Of a stretch of DNA of 35,135 bases, positions 7,424-14,088 are shown piece by piece. The stretch is from Mesorhizobium sp. CA8 (lineage in GTDB: Bacteria > Pseudomonadota > Alphaproteobacteria > Rhizobiales > Rhizobiaceae): contig NZ_JAIUHG010000041.1 in NCBI RefSeq assembly GCF_020164955.1, positions 1 through 35,135 of the forward strand, in the 5' to 3' direction. The number at the start of each line of letters is the position of its first letter. Position 1 is the stretch's first letter. The notes under the pieces are model-generated. The model was not told the origin of the DNA and searched no databases. It saw only the letters and a program-made list of their open reading frames with translations. The translations under genes were made by a program, and so were the position numbers.

Positions 7424-8062
7424 ATGGCAACACGACCGATCAGCGCCGAGGACCATGACCGCATCGCCGAGGCGATCCGGACGGCCGAGTTGAAGACCGA
7501 CGGCGAGATCTACTGCGTCGTCGCTCGGGCCAGCGACGGCTACTTCTTTCCCGCCGCTTTCACCGCGACGATCGGCCTGTTCATCGCCAGCCTGGCCGTC
7601 GGCTATGGGCTGGAGGCCTGGTGGCTGTCCATCCGGCTGCCGCATTTCGTGCTGGCGCAATTGCTGGCGCTGGCCTCGGTGTTCGTTTTGCTCTGGTTCC
7701 TGCCCGCCTTGCGCATTCATTTCGTGCCGAGAAGGCTGCGCTATCAGGCGGCGCATGCCAATGCGATGAAACAGTTCCTGGCCCGCAACGTCCACCGCAC
7801 GCAGGCGCGCACCGGCGTGCTCATCTTCGTCTCCATCGCCGAGCGCTATGCCGAGGTCGTCGCCGACTCAGGCATCGATGCCAAGGTCGGCCAGCATGTC
7901 TGGGACGGCGTGGTGGGCGACCTGACCAAACATGCCGGCGATGACCGGCTGGCCGACGGCTTCGTCAAGGCGATCGCCACGGTCGGCGCGGTGCTCGCCG
8001 AGCATTTCCCGGTCACCGAAGGCGACGCCAACGAACTCGACGATCATCTCGTCGAAATCTGA
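7424..8062 (+). CDS. TPM-domain membrane protein (second of the pair)
   Basis: A 212-residue protein starting 6 bp after the previous stop. The N-terminal TPM segment (ISAEDHDRIAEAIRTAELKTDGEIYCVV) is followed by two transmembrane helices at about residues 44-62 and 72-95, then the rest of the TPM domain (RTQARTGVLIFVSIAERYAEVVADSGI). This split arrangement with a membrane hairpin inside the domain is typical of the shorter TPM proteins found next to the YgcG type. It is almost certainly cotranscribed with lemA and the first TPM gene. Function is unknown; a role in envelope maintenance or photosystem-like protein turnover has been proposed for TPM proteins elsewhere, but nothing here tests that. 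Confidence 0.85.
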   Translation: MATRPISAEDHDRIAEAIRTAELKTDGEIYCVVARASDGYFFPAAFTATIGLFIASLAVGYGLEAWWLSIRLPHFVLAQLLALASVFVLLWFLPALRIHFVPRRLRYQAAHANAMKQFLARNVHRTQARTGVLIFVSIAERYAEVVADSGIDAKVGQHVWDGVVGDLTKHAGDDRLADGFVKAIATVGAVLAEHFPVTEGDANELDDHLVEI

Positions 8063-8064
8063 CT

Positions 8065-8167
8065 AGAGCATGATGCCGAAAAGTGTGAGGCGTTTTCGGG
8101 CGACATCATGCTCTATCTCTTAGATTTAGAGACGGATTCGGATTTCAGGTCTATTCGACCTGAAATC
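8065..8167. repeat. Rhizobial AGAGCA-type palindromic element, copy 2, plus second hairpin
   Basis: The first unit has perfect outer arms AGAGCATGATG (8065-8075) and CATCATGCTCT (8104-8114) around the core GAAAAGTGTGAGGCGTTTTC. It is followed by a perfect 11-bp hairpin GATTTCAGGTC (8141-8151) / GACCTGAAATC (8157-8167) with a 5-nt loop. Both lie just after the stop of the LemA-TPM-TPM run. They could end that transcript, though there is no T-tract. The rest of the 8063-8279 gap shows only a 10-bp palindrome TGGTTAACCA at 8267-8276. Confidence 0.7.
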
Positions 8168-8279
8168 ATCCGACTCTAGACGCCTCGTCGGCGCACCCGC
8201 CTTTCGCCTGTGCGAAAGCGAGGAGGCGTGTTGGGGGACTCTTTGCAATCGGGCGAGGCGGGTTTATGGTTAACCAACC

Positions 8280-8789
8280 ATGAACACGCTGACGATCGAC
8301 ATCCGAAAGGCAGAACCGCGCGACGCGAGCGCCATCGCCGAGGTGCACCAGCAGGCTTGGCGCGGCGCCTATTCGGGCATCATCCCGCATCGCACGCTGA
8401 CCTCGATGATCAACCGTCGCGGCGTCGACTGGTGGGCCAACGCGATTCGCCGCGCCGCCACGGTGCTGGTGGTCGAGATCGGCGGAACGGTCGCCGGCTA
8501 TGCCACGATCGGCAAGAACCGCGCCCGCGAGCTCAGGCAGCAGGGTGAGATCTACGAGCTCTATCTTCGTCCGGAATATCAGGGCATCGGGCTCGGCAGC
8601 CGGCTCTTCAAGGCGGCCAAGGCCCGGCTCGCCGACCACGGCCTGCGCGGCCTCGTGGTCTGGGCGCTGGAGGATAACCACAACGCCTTGGCCTTCTATG
8701 CCGGCAATGGCGGCCGCGATATCGCCGAAGGCGTCGAGGTCTTCGAGCAGAAGGCGCTCAAGAAAGTGGCTTTCGTCTGGAATGACTAA
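8280..8789 (+). CDS. GNAT family N-acetyltransferase
   Basis: A 169-residue acetyl-CoA-dependent acyltransferase. The N-terminal IRKAEPRDASAIAEVHQQAW is the usual beta1-alpha1 opening of GNAT proteins; the acetyl-CoA pyrophosphate loop is QGIGLGSRLF at about residues 99-108, preceded by EIYELYLRPEY and followed by GLVVWALEDNHNALAFYAGNGG, a segment typical of the family. The substrate is unknown; GNAT enzymes of this type act on amino groups of small molecules or protein N-termini. It has its own upstream gap and is followed by inorganic pyrophosphatase 121 bp later, so linkage to either neighbour is uncertain. Confidence 0.88.
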   Translation: MNTLTIDIRKAEPRDASAIAEVHQQAWRGAYSGIIPHRTLTSMINRRGVDWWANAIRRAATVLVVEIGGTVAGYATIGKNRARELRQQGEIYELYLRPEYQGIGLGSRLFKAAKARLADHGLRGLVVWALEDNHNALAFYAGNGGRDIAEGVEVFEQKALKKVAFVWND

Positions 8790-8910
8790 AGTCGCCTAGG
8801 TTACACGCCCTCACAAACTGTGCGCCTCCATCAGCGTATAGTGCTATTCGCCGCATTGCACCATGACGCTTCGCCCGCTATCGGTCTTGGAATCGAGAGA
8901 GGGATAGACC

Positions 8911-9444
8911 ATGCGTATCGAAGCGATAGCCACCGGAAAGAACCCGCCGGAGGACGTCAACGTCATCATCGAGGTGCCGATCGGCGGCGAGCCGATCAAA
9001 TACGAGATGGACAAAGAGGCCGGCACCCTGTTCGTCGACCGTTTCCTGCACACCTCCATGCGCTATCCCGGCAATTACGGCTTCGTGCCGCACACGCTGT
9101 CGGGCGACGGCGATCCGATCGACGTTCTGGTCTGCAACACCCGCGCGCTGGTGCCGGGCTGCGTCATCAATGTGCGGCCGATCGGCGTCTTGATCATGGA
9201 AGACAATGCCGGCCAGGACGAGAAGGTGATCGCCGTCCCCTCGCCCAAGCTGACGCTGCGCTACGAGAACGTCACCGAATACACGCATCTGCCTGAGATC
9301 ACGCGCCAGCAGGTGCAGCACTTCTTCGAGCACTACAAGGATCTCGAACCCGGCAAATGGGTCAAGATCGAAGGCTGGCACGATTCCAAATACGCCAAGA
9401 AGATGATCGTCGACGCGATCGCGCGCGCCAAGGCAGCCAAATAA
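8911..9444 (+). CDS. ppa: Inorganic pyrophosphatase (family I)
   Basis: A 177-residue cytoplasmic enzyme hydrolysing pyrophosphate to phosphate, pulling biosynthetic reactions forward. The family I signature is present with the metal-binding aspartates Asp66, Asp68 and Asp71 in DGDPIDV. Other conserved parts are IEVPIGGEPIKYE near residue 20, RYPGNYGFVPHT, and the C-terminal KWVKIEGWHD. Length is normal for the bacterial hexameric enzyme. The start follows GAGAGGG at good distance. It is convergent with the sugar ABC transporter genes, whose last stop is only 3 bp away. Confidence 0.97.
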   Translation: MRIEAIATGKNPPEDVNVIIEVPIGGEPIKYEMDKEAGTLFVDRFLHTSMRYPGNYGFVPHTLSGDGDPIDVLVCNTRALVPGCVINVRPIGVLIMEDNAGQDEKVIAVPSPKLTLRYENVTEYTHLPEITRQQVQHFFEHYKDLEPGKWVKIEGWHDSKYAKKMIVDAIARAKAAK

Positions 9445-9447
9445 AGG

Positions 9448-10395
9448 CTACCGAACGGCCTTCTCACCGCCCGCCGCCGTGATCACCCCGACGATGATCA
9501 GCCCGGTCAGCAGCAGCCGCACGCCGGCGCTGACGCCGAAGGTATTGAGCATGGTAAGCAGGAGCACCAGGAACAGGCCGGCGCCCCAGACCCCGGGCAC
9601 ATTGGCCTTGCCGCCGGCGACCGAGGTGCCGCCGATGACCACGACCGCGATCGAGGCGAGCAGATATTCGTTGCCGATATCGACATTGGCGCCGCGGAAA
9701 TAACCGGCAAGCAGCGCTCCGTCGATGCCGCCGAGCGCGCCGCACAGCGTGTAGGTGAGAAAGCGGATGCGGCCGACATGCACGCCGGCGAGCCAGGCGG
9801 CGCGGATGTTCTGGCCGATCGCCAGCACCGATCGGCCGTAGATCATGCGCTGCAGCGCAAGCGCGGCGCCGATGGTGAAGATCACCGTCAGCATCGCCAG
9901 CACCGGAATGCCCAGCACCTGCCAGTTGGTGAAATCGGCGAAGCCCGGCGGCGGCTTGATCTGCAGGCCGCGGCCGTAGCTGATGTCGACCGACTGGATA
10001 ATGAAGCTCGCCGACAACGTGGCGATGATCGGCGGGATGCGCAGCGCCCAGATCAAGAGATAGTTGATGGCGCCGATCGCGGCGCCGCAGGCAAGTGCGG
10101 CAAGCAGCCCGACGAGGATCATGGAATCGCTGCCGCCCATCACCTTCATGGCGACCGCGCTTGCCAGCCCTATATTGGCCGGCAGCGACAGGTCGACATT
10201 GCCGGGCCCCAGCGTGATGACGAACATCTGGCCGACGCCCACTATGACGGTGAAGACGGCGAGCGAAAGCGCCGCCGTGACCATGCCGCCGGCGCCGTAG
10301 CCGCCGGTGAAGGCAATCGTTGCCAGCCAGACGACGACCGCGCCGACGAAGGACCAGATCCAGGGCTTTTCAAGCAGCGTCCGCACTGAGGTCAT
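9448..10395 (-). CDS. Sugar ABC transporter permease (CUT2 / RbsC family), second
   Basis: A 315-residue polytopic inner-membrane protein with about eight to ten hydrophobic helices. The segment MFVITLGPGNVDLSLPANIGLAS matches the conserved EAA-like region of ribose-type permeases, as do GALGGIDGALLAGY and IAVVVIGGTSVAGGKANVPG. It is the last gene of the ABC operon, starting 3 bp after the first permease stop. Two different permeases in one CUT2 operon imply a heterodimeric channel, whereas RbsC itself is a homodimer. Substrate unknown. Confidence 0.9.
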   Translation of the reverse strand: MTSVRTLLEKPWIWSFVGAVVVWLATIAFTGGYGAGGMVTAALSLAVFTVIVGVGQMFVITLGPGNVDLSLPANIGLASAVAMKVMGGSDSMILVGLLAALACGAAIGAINYLLIWALRIPPIIATLSASFIIQSVDISYGRGLQIKPPPGFADFTNWQVLGIPVLAMLTVIFTIGAALALQRMIYGRSVLAIGQNIRAAWLAGVHVGRIRFLTYTLCGALGGIDGALLAGYFRGANVDIGNEYLLASIAVVVIGGTSVAGGKANVPGVWGAGLFLVLLLTMLNTFGVSAGVRLLLTGLIIVGVITAAGGEKAVR

Positions 10396-10398
10396 CGC

Positions 10399-11388
10399 TT
10401 ACCGCTCCCTGCGGCTGATCAGCACCCGCGCCGCCAGCACGATGATCAGGATCGCGCCATTGGCGGCGACCTGCCAGTCGGGCGGGATGTGCATGAAGGT
10501 CAAGAGCGGCGAGGCGGCTAAAGCCAGCGTCAGCGCGCCGATGACTGCGCCGATCGGCGACACGCGCCCGCCCACGAACTCCCCGCCGCCGAGGATGACG
10601 CCGGCGATCGAGAGCAGCGTGTAGCCATTTCCTATGTTGGCGTCGGCCGACGTGGTGATGCCGATCAGCGCCATGCCGGAAAGCACACCGAACAGGCCGG
10701 TCAGCGCGAACAGCACGATCTTGGTCTTGAGCAGCGACCAGCCGGCGCGCCGCAGTGCCGCGGCGTTGCCGCCCGAGCCGCGCAGGATGACGCCATAGGA
10801 CGTGCGCATCAGGCCGAAATGCACGACCGCGGCGATCAGCAGCGCGGCAAGGATCGGGAACGGGACGTAAGGCGGCTTGAAGGACATGATCGACAGCAGC
10901 CATTCCGGCGCCTTGCCGCCGGGCTTGGGCAGGATGAGGATGGCAAGCCCCTGCCAGACGAAGCTCATGCCGAGCGTCACCACGATCGAAGGCAAATTGC
11001 GCAGGTGGATCAGCGCGCCGAGCAATGCATAGACGCCGATCGAGCCGATGAGCACGAGAATGCCGATGAGCGGCGCGTCTCTCAGCCAAGTCGCGGTGAC
11101 ACAGCCGACGAAGCCGACGAACGTTCCTATGGACAGATCGAGCTCGTTGCCGGCGATCACGAACATCTGCGCGATCGTGGCCAGCGCGATCGGGATCGCC
11201 AAATTGAGCATCAGGTTGAATCCGAAATAGCTGATGGCGCGCGGGTTGAGCCAGGCGATGGCGAGCAGCACCAGCGCCAGCGACAAGGCCGGCAAAAGAC
11301 CGCGCAGCATGCGTGCCCGGGCGGCGCTGCCGCGCGGCGAGGCTTTCGGAACAGTGCCGGGAGCGATCGCCGTCATGTCAGGCCGCAT
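10399..11388 (-). CDS. Sugar ABC transporter permease (CUT2 / RbsC family), first
   Basis: A 329-residue membrane permease of the RbsC type. Conserved parts include MFVIAGNELDLSIGTFVGFVG, GLAILILPKPGG, GMALIGITTSADANIGNGYTL and LGGGEFVGGRVSPIG. It overlaps the end of the ATPase gene by 11 bp if ATG 11388 is used; an ATG at 11376, one base after the ATPase stop, is equally plausible (MTAIAPGTVPKAS). Neither has a strong ribosome binding site, so coupled translation is likely. It is about 25 percent alike by eye to the following permease, pointing to an old duplication. Confidence 0.9.
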   Translation of the reverse strand: MRPDMTAIAPGTVPKASPRGSAARARMLRGLLPALSLALVLLAIAWLNPRAISYFGFNLMLNLAIPIALATIAQMFVIAGNELDLSIGTFVGFVGCVTATWLRDAPLIGILVLIGSIGVYALLGALIHLRNLPSIVVTLGMSFVWQGLAILILPKPGGKAPEWLLSIMSFKPPYVPFPILAALLIAAVVHFGLMRTSYGVILRGSGGNAAALRRAGWSLLKTKIVLFALTGLFGVLSGMALIGITTSADANIGNGYTLLSIAGVILGGGEFVGGRVSPIGAVIGALTLALAASPLLTFMHIPPDWQVAANGAILIIVLAARVLISRRER

Positions 11389-12841
11389 CGCCGAACGAGG
11401 ACTGGATGATCTTTTCCTCCGTCAGCTCGTCGCGTCCAAGATTGGCGACGATCCGGCCGTTCTTGAAGACATAGACGTGGTCGCAATTGTCGAGCTCCTC
11501 GGTCTCGGTTGTGTACCAGAGGAAGGTGCGGCCCTTGGCGGCCTCCTCGCGCACGAGGTCGTAGACTTCGAGCTTGGTGCCGATGTCGACGCCGCGCATG
11601 GGGTCGTCCATCAGCACGATCTCTGCGTCGGAGCCGAGCGCGCGGGCAAACAGCGCCTTCTGCTGGTTGCCCCCCGACAGCGAATAGATGTTGTTGTTCA
11701 TGTCCGGCGTGCGGATGCCGATCTTCTTCTTCCAGAATTCGGCAAGCTCCGCCTCGCGCTGCGGCGAGATCAGCAGACCGCTGCGCAGGCGCGCCAGCGA
11801 GCGGATGCCGATATTCTGCGCGATCGACCATTGCGAAAAGATGCCGTCCGACTGGCGGTCACCGGCGACCAGCGCCACGGGCGCGGTGACCTCGATGCCG
11901 GTCCTGGCGCGGGAGGCGGCCGAGAAGATCGACAGCAAGAGGTCCGTCTGGCCATGGCCGGCAAGCCCAGCAAGGCCGATGATCTCGCCGGTCCGGGCGA
12001 CAAGCTCCTTGTCGTCCTGCTGCCTGATCGGACGAGCGCGAACCCTGAGCGCGCCGGCCTCGGTTTTCCGGGCTTCGGCAGCGGCCTTCTGATGTCCCTC
12101 GGCGCCGCCCATGGCCGCGACCAGCCTGTCACGATCGAAGGCGCTTGCGGCATCAGCCGCGACCACCTTGCCGTCGCGCATCACCACGATGCGGTCGGCA
12201 TTCTGCAGCACCTCGCCCAGCACATGCGAGATCAGGATGCAGCTGCCGCCCGCCGCCACGAAGCGGCGCACGAAGGATAGCAATTGCCCCGCCGTGTGCG
12301 CATCGAGCGACGAGGTGGGCTCGTCTAGGATGACGAGATGCAGGGGCTCGCGGGTCAGCGTGAAGGCGCGCGCCACTTCGACCATCTGCCGCCGTCCGAT
12401 CGAAAGGTCGCCGGCAATGTCGTCTGCCGAAATGCCGTGGCCGGGGAAGATCTCGTCGAGCTTGGCCCGTATGAGCTCGGCGGCCCTGCGCCGCCAGTTG
12501 AAGCCGGCAAGCGAGGGATGGTTGATGCGGGTGTTTTCGGCGACGCTGAGATTGGGGCAGAGCGACAGCTCCTGGAACACGCAGCGTATGCCGAGCTCGA
12601 GCGCCCGCGCCACCGAATAGCTCGCCTCCTGATTGCCGCGCACGGCGATCTGCCCGCCATCCGGCCGCAGCGTGCCGGCTACCATATGCATGAGCGTCGA
12701 CTTGCCGGCGCCGTTATGCCCGACCAGCCCGACGCATTCGCCGGCGCCGACATGGAAGTCGACGCCGTTAAGCGCCCGAACGGCGCCGAAATGCTTTTCG
12801 GCGCCGTTGAGCCTGACGATATCCGCAATAGCCTGGAGCAT
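11378..12841 (-). CDS. Sugar ABC transporter ATPase, double cassette (RbsA/MglA family)
   Basis: A 487-residue cytoplasmic protein with two ABC cassettes in one chain, the CUT2 pattern. The first half has Walker A GHNGAGKST near residue 41, a signature LSIGRRQMVEVARA, and Walker B VILDEPTSSLD. The second half has, as usual for this family, a degenerate Walker A (GLAGHGQTDLLL) but an intact LSGGNQQK signature; its Walker B reads VLMDDPMRGVD with Asp where most have Glu. The start is taken as ATG 12841; an in-frame TTG lies two codons upstream. Gene order is binding protein, ATPase, permease, permease. Confidence 0.93.
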   Translation of the reverse strand: MLQAIADIVRLNGAEKHFGAVRALNGVDFHVGAGECVGLVGHNGAGKSTLMHMVAGTLRPDGGQIAVRGNQEASYSVARALELGIRCVFQELSLCPNLSVAENTRINHPSLAGFNWRRRAAELIRAKLDEIFPGHGISADDIAGDLSIGRRQMVEVARAFTLTREPLHLVILDEPTSSLDAHTAGQLLSFVRRFVAAGGSCILISHVLGEVLQNADRIVVMRDGKVVAADAASAFDRDRLVAAMGGAEGHQKAAAEARKTEAGALRVRARPIRQQDDKELVARTGEIIGLAGLAGHGQTDLLLSIFSAASRARTGIEVTAPVALVAGDRQSDGIFSQWSIAQNIGIRSLARLRSGLLISPQREAELAEFWKKKIGIRTPDMNNNIYSLSGGNQQKALFARALGSDAEIVLMDDPMRGVDIGTKLEVYDLVREEAAKGRTFLWYTTETEELDNCDHVYVFKNGRIVANLGRDELTEEKIIQSSFGDAA

Positions 12842-12887
12842 CCTCAACTGTACCCGGTTGGCGATGCGGACCGCAATGTACCCACCG

Positions 12888-13904
12888 CTATTGCTTGATG
12901 TTGGCCTTGATGGCCGCGATAGCCTCTTCCTGCGTGTATTCGTGCGTGGCGACGCCGCCTTCCTTGATCTTCGGCAGCGCGGCCTCGAAATCGTCCTGGG
13001 TGAAGGCGAGATAGGGCACCAGCAGGTCGTGCGGGATGTCCTTGCGGCCGTCGAGTACCTGCTGCGCGACCCAGAAGGCCAGCGTCGACACGCCGGGCGC
13101 GATCGAGGCCGACCAGGTCTTGTAGCCGTCCTTCTCCTTCTGCTCCTTCCACCATTTCAGTTCGTCCTGGCGGTTGCCCATAATGATGGTCGGACGCGGC
13201 TTGCCGGCGGCGGCGAAGGCTTGCGCGGCGCCATAGCCGTCGCCGCCTTGATCGACGACGCCGACGATATCCGGCAGCGACGGCAGGATGGTCGCCACCG
13301 CCTTCTGCGCCGTCGTCTGGTCCCAGTCGCCCGTCACCGAACCGACGATCTTGAACTCGGGATGGGCGGAGACGCCTTCGAGGATGCCGGCATGGATGGC
13401 TTCGTCGATTGAGGTACCGGCGAGACCGCGGATTTCCAGCAGATTGCCGCCCTTGGGCTGGAACTTGGCCATCTGCTCGACTTCCTGCTTGCCCATATCC
13501 TTGAAGTCGACGACGACGCGATAGGCACAAGGCTCGGTCACGATACCGTCGAAGGAGACGACCACGATGCCGGCATCGCAGGCCTGCTTGATGGCGCCGT
13601 TGAGCGCATCGGGCGACGCGGCGTTGATGACGATGGCGTCATAGCCCTGCAGGATCAGGTTCTGCACCTGGGCGGCCTGGGTCGGCACTTCCTTGTCGGC
13701 GGTGGTGAAGACATCGGCTGCGGCGACGATCTTGTCGTCGACTGCTTTCTTGGTGACGATCGCATAGCTGTCGAGCATCGCCTGGCGCCAGGAATTGCCG
13801 GCATAGTTGTTGGAGAAGGCGATCTTCTTGCCGCTGGTGTCGGCAAGCGCGGTGCCCGAGGCGAGCATCGCCGCGAATGCACTCAATACGAGCAGTTTCT
13901 TCAT
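12888..13904 (-). CDS. Sugar-type ABC transporter periplasmic binding protein
   Basis: A 338-residue periplasmic binding protein of the ribose/galactose type (Peripla_BP_4). The signal peptide is clear: MKKLLVLSAFAAMLASGTALA with cleavage after ALA. The mature protein opens with KKIAFSNNYAGNSWRQAMLDSY and has the two Rossmann-like lobes (AQVQNLILQGYDAIVINAASPDAL; GDWDQTTAQKAVATILPSLPDIVGVVDQGGDGYGAAQAF). GGGAGGA is well placed before ATG 13904. The ligand cannot be assigned by eye; the partly aromatic pocket positions (NSW, NRQDELKWW) suggest a sugar or polyol. No regulator gene is adjacent, but a palindrome upstream may be its operator. Confidence 0.93.
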   Translation of the reverse strand: MKKLLVLSAFAAMLASGTALADTSGKKIAFSNNYAGNSWRQAMLDSYAIVTKKAVDDKIVAAADVFTTADKEVPTQAAQVQNLILQGYDAIVINAASPDALNGAIKQACDAGIVVVSFDGIVTEPCAYRVVVDFKDMGKQEVEQMAKFQPKGGNLLEIRGLAGTSIDEAIHAGILEGVSAHPEFKIVGSVTGDWDQTTAQKAVATILPSLPDIVGVVDQGGDGYGAAQAFAAAGKPRPTIIMGNRQDELKWWKEQKEKDGYKTWSASIAPGVSTLAFWVAQQVLDGRKDIPHDLLVPYLAFTQDDFEAALPKIKEGGVATHEYTQEEAIAAIKANIKQ

Positions 13905-13959
13905 GTCGGTTCCTCCCGAGGTTGCTGTTACTAAAGGCGAATTCTCTGTTTTTTATCTA

Positions 13960-13970
13960 TTGTCAGACAA
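13960..13970. promoter_or_regulatory. Candidate GntR/FadR-type operator TTGTCAGACAA
   Basis: A perfect 11-bp palindrome with a single central base, located 56 bp upstream of the binding-protein start and 119 bp upstream of the glucoamylase-like gene. FadR-subfamily GntR regulators typically recognise sites with GT and AC arms of this kind (t-n-GT-n-AC-n-a). The regulator is not encoded in this window. The rest of the 13905-14088 intergenic region is AT-rich near 13945-13960 but no confident -35/-10 pair was found. Confidence 0.4.
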
Positions 13971-14088
13971 ATCTCAGAGGAACCGCAAGCTGTCAACTGC
14001 AAAGCATTGGCACTGCTCGATCAACTTGCGGTGCGACGATTGAAAAGACGGCGACTCCTGGTCTAGGAACGCGGCAGGAGGCCAATGC

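Noticed and set aside
6565..7458. ATG with a strong ribosome-binding-like sequence in the repeat, opening a 297-codon frame
   Set aside because: It is out of frame with the TPM domain and its translation is arginine-rich without domains; the reading is a chance product of the repeat and GC bias.
8267..8276. TGGTTAACCA palindrome as a CtrA site before the GNAT gene
   Set aside because: A single TTAA-containing palindrome lacks the second half-site of the CtrA consensus.
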